Positions 1 through 6,122 of a DNA stretch of 6,977 nucleotides are shown one piece after another. The first letter of the stretch is position 1. Every line of letters begins with the position of its first letter. The DNA lies in the NCBI GenBank assembly GCA_016207475.1, contig JACQPM010000064.1, forward strand, positions 1 through 6,977, written 5' to 3'. Position numbers and translations under genes: made by a program. The notes beneath the pieces are model-generated. The model did not search any database. It saw nothing but the letters and a program-made list of their open reading frames with translations, and was not told where the DNA came from. This stretch comes from Methanobacteriota archaeon (GTDB lineage: Archaea; Hydrothermarchaeota; Hydrothermarchaeia; Hydrothermarchaeales; JACQPM01).

Positions 1-12
1 AATATAAAAAGG

Positions 13-21
13 TATATATAT
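13..21 (+). promoter_or_regulatory. TATA box, upstream candidate for the first operon
   Basis: An alternating TATATATAT run follows a purine-rich AAAAAGG stretch (6-12) that resembles an archaeal B-recognition element. Archaeal transcripts usually start about 25 bases downstream of the TATA centre, which predicts a start near 42. That would leave a short leader containing the GAGGGG ribosome site at 48-53, so the arrangement is self-consistent. A second TATA-like element at 29-38 competes with it. Only sequence inspection supports this. Confidence 0.5.
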
Positions 22-28
22 CACTCGG

Positions 29-38
29 CTTTATATTA
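29..38 (+). promoter_or_regulatory. TATA box, downstream candidate for the first operon
   Basis: CTTTATATTA is close to the archaeal TATA consensus. Its centre lies about 25 bases before the ATG at 59, so use of this box would give a leaderless or nearly leaderless mRNA without the GAGGGG site. The bases just before it (CTCGG) are not purine-rich, so its B-recognition element is weaker than that of the box at 13-21. One or both may be used. Confidence 0.45.
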
Positions 39-47
39 ACCTCACCT

Positions 48-53
48 GAGGGG
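48..53 (+). promoter_or_regulatory. Ribosome-binding site for the CpaB-like gene
   Basis: GAGGGG lies 5 bases before the ATG at 59 and approximates the archaeal Shine-Dalgarno core GAGGTG. It supports this start over later in-frame methionines. The site overlaps a small inverted repeat, CCTCA-CC-TGAGG (40-51), which could partly hide it if the transcript begins upstream. Confidence 0.5.
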
Positions 54-58
54 TCCGC

Positions 59-1249
59 ATGGTGGAGAAAGGTGCCGAAGATATAATGGACAGGCTGGAG
101 GCCTTGAGGAGGAGGGCGCCCGAGGAGGGGCTCGCTCCACCGGGGCCGTCTGGGGACGACGGGAGGAGGAGGCTCGCCAGGATCGTGGGCCTTCTGGTCA
201 TCCTCGTCATCCTCGGAGGGGGAACCTTCTTCGTCTACAGCACCTTCCTGAAGGCCCCACTACCAACGCCACCTCCCTCCCCCCCAGCCGCCGTGGAGAC
301 GCCTCCGCCTCTGCCCAGGGAGGCCCCCCTACCCGAGGTGAAGGCCCAGGTCGTGGACGCCGTAAACAGGGCCTTCGAGGGTCTCCCCCTGGCCTACAGC
401 GCTGAGAAGAGACAGCTCACAACCAGGGTGAACGAGGCCACCACCTCGGCGGAGGTCAGGGCCATCGATTACGAGGAGGCCGCCAATAGGGCCTGGAGGT
501 CCTACTGGATAGGCGAGGTCCAGTCCGCTGCCCAGAAGACTGGGGATATAGAGCTGAAGGCCGGCAACGATACCTACAGGACTGCCGATGTGATCCTCCA
601 AAAACTCAACTTCATACCCTATACCGTCCTCAAAATAGCCAAGCTGACAGCCATAAGGGCGGAGTATGTACCCCTCCGCCTCACACGCCTCCAGGCAGCG
701 GGGGGGATGGTGGAGATCGGTGACGTCGTGAACGTCTACCACAAGGAGGGGGGGAACATATCCATCCTCTCGCGCAGGTCCAGGGTGATGGCCATCCTCC
801 GCGGCAAAGAGAGCGGCAGTATAAACCTGGCGGAGAGCGAGCGGAAGATGGCCGGCGGGGAGGGCTCCGAGGGGAAGGGCTCCGTGGCCTCCGTCACCGG
901 AGGGAGCATATCCTCTGTGGAAGGGCCCTTCCCGGCCAGTGCCGGGTACAAGATGAGCCAGACCCAGAGCACCTACACCGTGAGCATAGAGGAGGTCCAG
1001 AAGGTGGCCGCCGCCAGCAAGCTCCCTGACGGCTACATAGAGAACGCCTTGGAGAGCTACGGGATAAAGCTCAACAAGATCGAGAGGGAGACGAATATAG
1101 GAAATATGGATGCGGAATACCTCATCCTCCTGGAGGTCGGGAGCGACGAAGCCCCTGGCTTGGTCTCCAAGGTCCTCTCCCCCGAGGAGAGGAAGAACCT
1201 CTTCATCACCATGTCAGAGCCCAGCCTCTGGATGAAGGCCATCAAGTGA
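59..1249 (+). CDS. Membrane-anchored CpaB/RcpC-like (possibly DUF515) surface-structure protein
   Basis: This 396-residue protein has a charged N-terminal region (1-40), one membrane helix (about 42-60), a proline-rich stalk (about 66-92) and a large domain predicted to lie outside the cell. Residues 93-195 look helical. Residues 200-249 read like the core of CpaB/RcpC Flp-pilus proteins: RAEYVPL, then GGMVEIGDVVNVY (family pattern G...PGDxVDV), then SRVMAILRG (family pattern VRVLAIG). Residues 250-302 are a Gly/Ser-rich low-complexity stretch. The part after it (STYTVSIEEVQKVAAASK, 304-321) resembles the returning strand and helix of the RcpC fold. The N-terminal half, including VNEATTSAEVRAID (124-137), recalls the archaeal DUF515 family, but from memory only. 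The start has a good ribosome site. The stop overlaps the next start by 4 bases (GTGA), which implies coupled translation with the secreted protein. The architecture is seen directly; a pilus or surface-assembly role is inferred from resemblance and context. Confidence 0.6.
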   Translation: MVEKGAEDIMDRLEALRRRAPEEGLAPPGPSGDDGRRRLARIVGLLVILVILGGGTFFVYSTFLKAPLPTPPPSPPAAVETPPPLPREAPLPEVKAQVVDAVNRAFEGLPLAYSAEKRQLTTRVNEATTSAEVRAIDYEEAANRAWRSYWIGEVQSAAQKTGDIELKAGNDTYRTADVILQKLNFIPYTVLKIAKLTAIRAEYVPLRLTRLQAAGGMVEIGDVVNVYHKEGGNISILSRRSRVMAILRGKESGSINLAESERKMAGGEGSEGKGSVASVTGGSISSVEGPFPASAGYKMSQTQSTYTVSIEEVQKVAAASKLPDGYIENALESYGIKLNKIERETNIGNMDAEYLILLEVGSDEAPGLVSKVLSPEERKNLFITMSEPSLWMKAIK

Positions 1250-2235
1250 AGTTTATGAACTTCAGACCCCTCCTCTGGTTCCTCCTATCCCTCATCATAC
1301 TCTCTGCTATCCCTCCGGCAATGGGAGACATCCCGGGCCTCAGCCCCGTCAAAATCCCAGAGGGCTCTACCCAGTGCGCCTACAGCGTCGTCGAAGGGAC
1401 GGTGGAGAACTGGGGCTACTACCGCATCTTCGTGGCTTTCCCCCCGGGCTGGAACGTGAGTTCCTTGGAGGGGTCCTCTTACAGCGCGACATCCTACATC
1501 CTGAGACGGAAGGCCGAGGACCTCAGACAGGCCTATGGGCCCTGGGGGAGGGACACCTTACTGGACAGCGGGATCGTCTTCCTGGAGGAGCGCCCCGTGT
1601 ACACCCCTTGGGACATATTGAACAATAGGTTCGGTTGGTGGCTCAGGCCCAACGAGGGAATGAGATTTACTGTGACGGTGAACATGACTGGGAGCGGGGT
1701 CGTGGACCCGTTCTACTTGGAGAGGGAAGACCCCAATATAGTGGTGCGACGGTGGAACCAGCACTTCTACTGCGAGATCAAGGACCCGGGCTACGTCAAG
1801 TTCCCCTGGGTGGTGAAGAATGCAACCCTTGCCTATTCGAATCCTGCCCCCTTCGCCTACCTGGAGGACAGGGGGAGGAGGATATACTACTACGACACCT
1901 TCGAGAAGGACCCCCCGATACCGAGGGGCGGGAGGTGGTTCGAGTTCAGGAATCCCCTGACAGAGGCCCTGGCCCCGGACTCCCTTGCGCCCCTGAAGCT
2001 GGAGTTCTATCCCATAGAGAAGACGGTCACCAGGGTCCCGTACCTGATGGCCCAAAAGACCGGCCCCATGAACTACAGGTACGAGTGGGAGCGGTACGGT
2101 CTCCTGAAGAGCCAGGTCCTAGGCATCTTCTACCCACCGGTGATACCCAGTTACGTGGAGCAGGTGCCGGAGTGGTTCGGGTGGTTCCCTTGGAGATATC
2201 AGACCGAGACCAGGCGGCCTTCGAGCTCGGAATAA
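1246..2235 (+). CDS. Secreted aromatic-rich protein of unknown family
   Basis: I do not recognise this 329-residue protein. Residues 1-27 form a classical Sec signal peptide: a basic start, the hydrophobic core LLWFLLSLIIL, and a likely cleavage after AMG. No second membrane helix is evident, so the mature protein should be extracellular. It is rich in Trp, Tyr, Phe and Pro and looks beta-rich. It has three N-glycosylation sequons (N70-V-S, N146-M-T, N192-A-T). The mature part contains only two cysteines (C44, C176), which could form a disulphide. The GTG start overlaps the preceding TGA in GTGA, indicating translational coupling; an ATG at 1255 is an alternative start that keeps the signal peptide. 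The last 18 or so residues (FPWRYQTETRRPSSSE and just before) lie over the beginning of the mptD gene. They look like tail sequence, so the 3' end may have been extended. The coupling suggests it works with the upstream CpaB-like membrane protein, perhaps in a surface structure; this is inference. Confidence 0.7.
   Translation: MKFMNFRPLLWFLLSLIILSAIPPAMGDIPGLSPVKIPEGSTQCAYSVVEGTVENWGYYRIFVAFPPGWNVSSLEGSSYSATSYILRRKAEDLRQAYGPWGRDTLLDSGIVFLEERPVYTPWDILNNRFGWWLRPNEGMRFTVTVNMTGSGVVDPFYLEREDPNIVVRRWNQHFYCEIKDPGYVKFPWVVKNATLAYSNPAPFAYLEDRGRRIYYYDTFEKDPPIPRGGRWFEFRNPLTEALAPDSLAPLKLEFYPIEKTVTRVPYLMAQKTGPMNYRYEWERYGLLKSQVLGIFYPPVIPSYVEQVPEWFGWFPWRYQTETRRPSSSE
2169..2172 (+). promoter_or_regulatory. 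Ribosome-binding site that sets the mptD start
   Basis: GGAG lies 8 bases before GTG 2181, inside the end of the preceding gene. This spacing favours GTG 2181 over GTG 2172, whose nearest GGAG (2157-2160) is 11 bases away, and over TTG 2190. The call rests on spacing alone. Confidence 0.4.
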
Positions 2236-2543
2236 AGCTCGGGGCCCTCTTCCACCAGTTCGTGGGGACCCCCATCAGCCTCAGGTCCAAGGAGTCGCTT
2301 GAGAGGGCCATGGAGGGGGCGATAGAGAACCAGCCCTACGTTGAGGAGGCCGAGGTCCGGATCGACGAGGCGCCTCTCAGGGCGGCGGCCGGAAGGGAGT
2401 TCGACTACATCTCCCTGGAGGGACGGATGATAGGGGCCCGGGTGACGGTCAGCTACAGGGGCATCCGCTGCGTGGGGAGGCTGAGCTACAACGCGGATCT
2501 GGACTTCCCGCTCATGACCCTGGAGAGGATGGAGGAGGTCTGA
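2181..2543 (+). CDS. mptD: Archaeal-type 7,8-dihydroneopterin aldolase (MptD family, DUF372)
   Basis: MptD cleaves 7,8-dihydroneopterin to 6-hydroxymethyl-7,8-dihydropterin and glycolaldehyde in the cytoplasm, a step toward tetrahydromethanopterin or other archaeal folate-type cofactors. From the GTG start the protein is 120 residues, matching this short family. Family signatures are AAFELGIKLGALFHQF (12-27), GTPIS (29-33), the QPYV segment (51-54), SLEGRM (78-83) and a PLM-containing C-terminus (110-112). E15, H25 and Q51 appear to match the Glu, His and Gln proposed as catalytic in the Methanocaldococcus jannaschii enzyme (numbering from memory). Near the C-terminus, F109 and T113 stand where I recall tyrosines in relatives; Y103 is close by. 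The frame stays open upstream to 1635, but homology begins only around residue 8, so the upstream part is a shadow of the neighbouring gene. The gene starts inside the preceding secreted-protein gene, overlapping it by about 55 bases. No promoter is visible, so it is probably co-transcribed. Family assignment is firm; the exact start is less so. Confidence 0.88.
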   Translation: MVPLEISDRDQAAFELGIKLGALFHQFVGTPISLRSKESLERAMEGAIENQPYVEEAEVRIDEAPLRAAAGREFDYISLEGRMIGARVTVSYRGIRCVGRLSYNADLDFPLMTLERMEEV

Positions 2544-2554
2544 CCATCCCAAAT

Positions 2555-2563
2555 CTTTAAGTA
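2555..2563 (+). promoter_or_regulatory. TATA box of the hisG-peptide transporter operon
   Basis: CTTTAAGTA, preceded by AAAT (a reasonable B-recognition element), stands out in the 42-base gap between mptD and hisG. Its centre is about 27 bases before the hisG ATG at 2586. The predicted transcription start therefore falls on or within a few bases of the start codon. No Shine-Dalgarno sequence lies between, so the mRNA is probably leaderless. I see no clear operator repeat around it. Confidence 0.65.
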
Positions 2564-2585
2564 TCTCCGGCACCATCTACGAAGC

Positions 2586-3458
2586 ATGCTCAGCCTAGCC
2601 CTGCCCAAAGGCTCCCTGGAGGAGCAGACCCTCCTCCTCTTCAAGGAGGCGGACCTGGAGGTGAAGGTGGGCTTCAGGGACTATAATCCGTCCATCGCCG
2701 ACCCCAGGCTAAGCAAGGTCAAGATCCTCCGCCCCCAGGAGATCCCGAAGTACGTGGAGGACGGATACTTCGACCTGGGGATAAGCGGCTGGGACTGGGT
2801 GAACGAGTCCGGGGCCGATGTGGAGGTGATAGCGGACCTCCCCTACAGCAAACAGGGCTCGGGCATAGTGCGCCTGGTCATGGCCGTGTCCGAGGATTCG
2901 GACGTCAAGAGGCCCGAGGAGATAAAACCCGGCGCCAGGGTGACGACGGAGTTCCCCAACCTGACGAGGAGATACTTCGAGAAGCTGGGGATCCCTGTGC
3001 AGGTCCACTATTCCTACGGCGCCTCGGAGGCGAAGGTGCCGGACCTCATGGACGTGGTCATAGACCTGACGGAGACCGGGACCACCCTCAGGAAGAACCG
3101 CCTGAGGATCATAGGGACGATACTGGAGTCCAGCACCAAGCTCCTGGCCAATAAGAAGGCCTGGCGCGACCCGGCAAAACGGAAGGCCATAGAAGAGGTG
3201 ATGACCCTCCTCCTGGGCGTCATAGAGGCCCGGGGAAAGGTCCTCCTCAGCATGAACGTACCGGAGGAGAAACTGGCAGAGATCGTTGCCATCCTGCCGG
3301 CCATGAAGAACCCGACGGTCTCCAAGCTCTACAACTCCGGATACTACGCCGTGGAGACGGTGGCCCCCAAGAAGGACGTGAACATCCTCATCCCCAAGCT
3401 GAAGGAGAAGGGGGCCCAGGATATCCTAGAGATCAACATCTCCAAGATCGTGAAGTAA
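2586..3458 (+). CDS. hisG: ATP phosphoribosyltransferase, long form with regulatory C-terminal domain
   Basis: HisG joins ATP and PRPP to make phosphoribosyl-ATP, the first committed step of histidine synthesis, in the cytoplasm. The 290 residues fit the long, self-sufficient form, which does not need HisZ. The N-terminus MLSLALPKGSLEE is typical. The periplasmic-binding-protein-like catalytic fold follows, with DLGISGWDW (63-71) and the PRPP-binding loop DLTETGTTLRKN (160-171). Residues about 211-290 form the ACT-like HisG_C domain, which in the family binds histidine for feedback inhibition. The ATG at 2586 agrees with the family start and with the TATA box about 27 bases upstream, implying leaderless translation. 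No other his gene is in the window. Instead a peptide-type ABC importer follows after a single base (TAA-C-ATG). This placement suggests histidine synthesis is expressed together with peptide uptake, although an accidental operon cannot be excluded. Confidence 0.96.
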   Translation: MLSLALPKGSLEEQTLLLFKEADLEVKVGFRDYNPSIADPRLSKVKILRPQEIPKYVEDGYFDLGISGWDWVNESGADVEVIADLPYSKQGSGIVRLVMAVSEDSDVKRPEEIKPGARVTTEFPNLTRRYFEKLGIPVQVHYSYGASEAKVPDLMDVVIDLTETGTTLRKNRLRIIGTILESSTKLLANKKAWRDPAKRKAIEEVMTLLLGVIEARGKVLLSMNVPEEKLAEIVAILPAMKNPTVSKLYNSGYYAVETVAPKKDVNILIPKLKEKGAQDILEINISKIVK

Positions 3459-3459
3459 C

Positions 3460-5151
3460 ATGTCTTCGATGGGGAGGCGGGGTTTCCTCAGGCTCTGCGG
3501 CGGGGCGGCTGCCCTCAGCCTCGGCTGCCTCCAGCCCTCCAAACCCTCTGGCCCCAGGGGAGGACTGGAGGCCTTCATAGAAGGGGTTTCGGCCGGGGAC
3601 GCTGAGACCCTGAACTGGATCCTAGCAGCTGATGCTGCCTCCCTGGGCTATGTCTCCTTCACCATGGACGGCCTGGCGACCTACGACAACCAGCTCAGGC
3701 TCCAGCTCAGGTGGCTCAGGGAGCCAGTGGAGATATCCAGGGACGGCCTGGAGTACACCGTCCCCTTGCGCGAGGACCTGAGATGGACTGACGGGAACCC
3801 AGTGAGGGCAGAGGACTTCGTCTACACCATGGAGCACCTCATGTTCGCGCCCTGGCTCAGGTACACCTACGCCGGGGACTGGATGGAGGAGGTGGACGGG
3901 GCCCAGAGGTTCGTGGAGCCCAGGGTCGTCGACAAGAACACCTTCGCCATAATAAGGGAGAGGGCGAGCCCCGAGTTCTTGTACACCGTAATGGGTCTCC
4001 TGGTCTACCCAGAGCACATAGCAAAGAGGTACGAGGGGGACGCAGAGGCCTTCACCAGGGCCGAGGAGCTGAACAACCTCTCCTACACCGGGAACCTGGG
4101 CCCCTACCGCTTCGTGGAGTGGATCAGGAACGACAAGTTCGCGGTGGAGAGGAACCCCGACTACTACCTGGGCAGGGAGGATGGGGCCCCATACTTCGAC
4201 CGATACGTGGTGAAGCTCTTCGGCTCCCCGGCGGCCAGGCATGCTGCGCTGGAGGCCGGCGATATAGCCTACACCTCCGTCGACCCGCCCAAGGTGGGGC
4301 AGCTCATGGCCAACAAGGCCATAAGGATCTACACGGTCCCCACCAACGGCTTCCTCCTCCTGGACTTCAACCAGCGGAACGGGTGGGCCGGGCTCCGCCT
4401 GCGGGAGGTACGGCAGGCCATATCCATGGCCATCGGCAAGGAGCTCCTCATAAACTCGGTCCTCCTGGGCTTCGGGGAGCCTGCCTTCAGCTTCATCCCC
4501 AAGGTCTCGCCCCTCCACGTGGACGAGGGTCTGGAGAGGTACGGCGTTGGGGCGCTATACGACAAAAGCAGGGCCAGGGAGGTCCTCAGGTCCGCCGGCT
4601 ACGCGGGCGTCAGGCTGAGGATCGTCACCAACTCGGGGAACAAGACTCGGGAGAACGTAGCCTTCCTGGTGAAGCAGGAGCTCTCGGAGATCGGGGTGGA
4701 GGTGGAGATAAAGCTCGTCCCCTGGCCGACTCTCCTGAGGAAGTACCTGATGAACAAGACCCCCGGGAGCGACCAGCCCCCCAGGTTCAACAACGGTCCG
4801 GGGGCCGTGAGCGAGGAGCCCTGGGACCTCCTGGTAATAGGCTACACGACGGACCCGAAACAGCCCTCGGGGACCGAGATCTTCTTCGCCACCGACGGGG
4901 GGCTCAACTCATCTGGCTATTCCAACGGAAAGGTGGACGGGCTCTTCAAGAGGCTCCGGTCCCCCGAGGCCCTGGACGAGGGAAGGAGGAGAGAGCTCTA
5001 TGCAGAACTCTCCAGAGAGTTGTCGGTGGACCTGCCAGTGGACTTCCTGGCCTTCCAGTACGCAAATCTGGGTTTCCAGGCCAGGGTCAAGGGGGTGGAG
5101 CCAGGGATAAGCACCACCTACAACTACCAGTGGTGGCGCTTCGAGGGTTAG
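3460..5151 (+). CDS. ABC transporter substrate-binding lipoprotein, family 5 (oligopeptide/dipeptide/nickel type)
   Basis: This 563-residue protein captures the substrate outside the membrane and delivers it to the permeases encoded next. The N-terminus has a twin-arginine motif (R6-R7-G-F-L), a short hydrophobic stretch and a lipobox-like LSLGC with the anchoring cysteine at C23, so it is probably a Tat-exported lipoprotein. Family-5 (SBP_bac_5) landmarks are the strand and segment YTVPLREDLRWTDGNPV (99-115) with AEDFVYTMEHL (117-127), the GPYRFVEW hinge region (214-221) with ERNPDYY (230-236), and LREVRQAISMAIGKELL (314-330). A second lobe runs to about 560. The family includes oligopeptide, dipeptide, nickel and sugar binders, and the ligand cannot be read from sequence. 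ATG 3460 lies one base after the hisG stop. ATG 3469 would give a protein starting directly at MGRRGF and is equally possible. No promoter separates it from hisG. Long open frames on the opposite strand and in another + frame here are composition artefacts. Confidence 0.93.
   Translation: MSSMGRRGFLRLCGGAAALSLGCLQPSKPSGPRGGLEAFIEGVSAGDAETLNWILAADAASLGYVSFTMDGLATYDNQLRLQLRWLREPVEISRDGLEYTVPLREDLRWTDGNPVRAEDFVYTMEHLMFAPWLRYTYAGDWMEEVDGAQRFVEPRVVDKNTFAIIRERASPEFLYTVMGLLVYPEHIAKRYEGDAEAFTRAEELNNLSYTGNLGPYRFVEWIRNDKFAVERNPDYYLGREDGAPYFDRYVVKLFGSPAARHAALEAGDIAYTSVDPPKVGQLMANKAIRIYTVPTNGFLLLDFNQRNGWAGLRLREVRQAISMAIGKELLINSVLLGFGEPAFSFIPKVSPLHVDEGLERYGVGALYDKSRAREVLRSAGYAGVRLRIVTNSGNKTRENVAFLVKQELSEIGVEVEIKLVPWPTLLRKYLMNKTPGSDQPPRFNNGPGAVSEEPWDLLVIGYTTDPKQPSGTEIFFATDGGLNSSGYSNGKVDGLFKRLRSPEALDEGRRRELYAELSRELSVDLPVDFLAFQYANLGFQARVKGVEPGISTTYNYQWWRFEG
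5143..5147 (+). promoter_or_regulatory. Ribosome-binding site of the first permease gene
   Basis: GAGGG lies 5 bases before ATG 5153, within the last codons of the binding-protein gene. It is the clearest Shine-Dalgarno-like element at the three one-base junctions of this operon and favours ATG 5153 over the in-frame ATG at 5159. Confidence 0.4.
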
Positions 5152-5152
5152 C

Positions 5153-6121
5153 ATGTCCATGCGAGAGTATGTGGTACGGAGGCTGGTCTACTCGGCCGTC
5201 ATAGCCTGGGGCGTGCTGACCGCCACCTTCCTCCTCCTGAGGCTGGGCCCCTCCTCCCCAGCCGACCGCTACCTGGCCAACGTCGCGGCCAGGGGGCAGA
5301 ACGTCACCCAGGTCCTGGCTGCCATCGAGGCCAGATACGGACTGGACAAGCCCCTCCACGTCCAGTACCTGGACTACCTCAACAACCTCGTCCACGGGGA
5401 CTGGGGCTGGTCCTTCTCCACCTCCATGCCGGTGATGGACCTCCTCCAGCGCCACTGGGTCTATTCCTTCCAGCTCATCCTCCTGAGCATGCTCTTCGCC
5501 ATGGTCCTGGGGATCTTCCTGGGCCTCTACTCGGCGGTGAGGCACAACACCCGGGCCGACTACGCCGCCACCTTCCTCTCCTTCGTCGGCATCTCCCTCC
5601 CCAACTTCTGGCTCGGGATCATGCTCATCTTAATATTCTCTGTCAAGCTGGGGTGGTTCAAGACCTACTATGACACTTCGCTGCCCATGTTCTCCCTGGC
5701 GAACCTCAAGGCCCTGGTCCTCCCGGTCATGACCCTGGGCACAGGGATGATGGCCGCCTACACCCGCTACACGCGCTCCGCCACCCTGGAGAACCTCCGG
5801 ATGGACTACGTCCGCACCGCCAGGGCCAAGGGCCTCCCTGAGCGCCAGGTCCTCTGGAGGCACGTATTCCGGAATTCGCTCCTGCCCATAGTCACCATCA
5901 TCATGTTCGACCTGGGGTCCGTGGTCTTCGGCGGCGCCTACCTCACCGAGGTGATCTTCGGGGTCCCGGGCCTCGGGCAGATCTCCTTCAACGCCATCTT
6001 CGCCGATGACTATGCCGTTGTCGTAGCCGTGACCCTCATAGGGGCCATCGTGGTCCTGGCTTTCAACCTCCTGACGGATGTCGCCTACACCATCTTGGAC
6101 CCGAGGATAAGGTACGATTGA
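5153..6121 (+). CDS. ABC transporter permease, DppB/OppB type
   Basis: This is an inner-membrane channel subunit of a peptide/nickel-type importer, which pairs with the next gene product. The 322 residues match the usual length. Six membrane helices are visible at about 12-31, 104-128, 138-165, 188-206, 242-266 and 287-312. A soluble extracytoplasmic segment lies between the first two and contains ARYGLDKPLHVQY (60-72), typical of DppB. The cytoplasmic EAA coupling loop spans about 219-245 (YVRTARAKGLPERQ, then RNSLLP), with the conserved glycine at G227, where the ATPase would dock. The C-terminal LLTDVAYTILDPRIRY (307-321) is a hallmark of the family. The start lies one base after the TAG of the binding-protein gene, so the two are co-transcribed. 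The substrate is not determinable from the permease. I leave the gene symbol blank because Dpp, Opp and Nik types cannot be told apart here. Confidence 0.96.
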   Translation: MSMREYVVRRLVYSAVIAWGVLTATFLLLRLGPSSPADRYLANVAARGQNVTQVLAAIEARYGLDKPLHVQYLDYLNNLVHGDWGWSFSTSMPVMDLLQRHWVYSFQLILLSMLFAMVLGIFLGLYSAVRHNTRADYAATFLSFVGISLPNFWLGIMLILIFSVKLGWFKTYYDTSLPMFSLANLKALVLPVMTLGTGMMAAYTRYTRSATLENLRMDYVRTARAKGLPERQVLWRHVFRNSLLPIVTIIMFDLGSVVFGGAYLTEVIFGVPGLGQISFNAIFADDYAVVVAVTLIGAIVVLAFNLLTDVAYTILDPRIRYD

Positions 6122-6122
6122 T

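Noticed and set aside
1..12. Minus-strand TATA box (CTTTTTATATT read on the reverse strand) for a divergent gene
   Set aside because: The motif is plausible, but any start or coding region would be beyond the left edge, so it cannot be supported from this window.
1635..2180. Upstream part of the open frame that contains mptD, possibly a longer N-terminal domain
   Set aside because: It lies over the well-supported secreted-protein gene. Its composition is low-complexity Gly/Pro/Glu/Arg, and MptD homology starts only near 2202. A start at GTG 2181 explains the frame.
2541..2585. Terminator or riboswitch between mptD and hisG
   Set aside because: The 42-base gap has no stable hairpin or T-run of convincing length. 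The TATA box explains its AT-rich part, and the predicted transcript begins at the start codon, leaving no leader for a riboswitch.
3622..4518. 298-residue open frame on the minus strand opposite the substrate-binding gene
   Set aside because: It is antisense to a clear family-5 binding protein. Its Gly/Pro/Val/Glu-rich, repetitive composition is what GC-rich sequence with strong codon bias yields in shadow frames. It has no recognisable domain and no promoter.
5149..5151. TAG at the end of the binding-protein gene as a pyrrolysine readthrough codon
   Set aside because: The protein is already full length for its family, and the next gene starts one base later with a clear permease N-terminus, so TAG acts as an ordinary stop.
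4119..5204. 361-residue open frame on the + strand in another frame of the binding-protein gene
   Set aside because: Arg/Gly/Pro/Gln-rich composition without motifs marks it as a shadow frame of a well-supported gene.
5629..5640. AT-rich CTTAATATTCTC inside the permease gene as an internal promoter
   Set aside because: It encodes part of a hydrophobic membrane helix and no gene starts about 25 bases downstream, so it is probably incidental.
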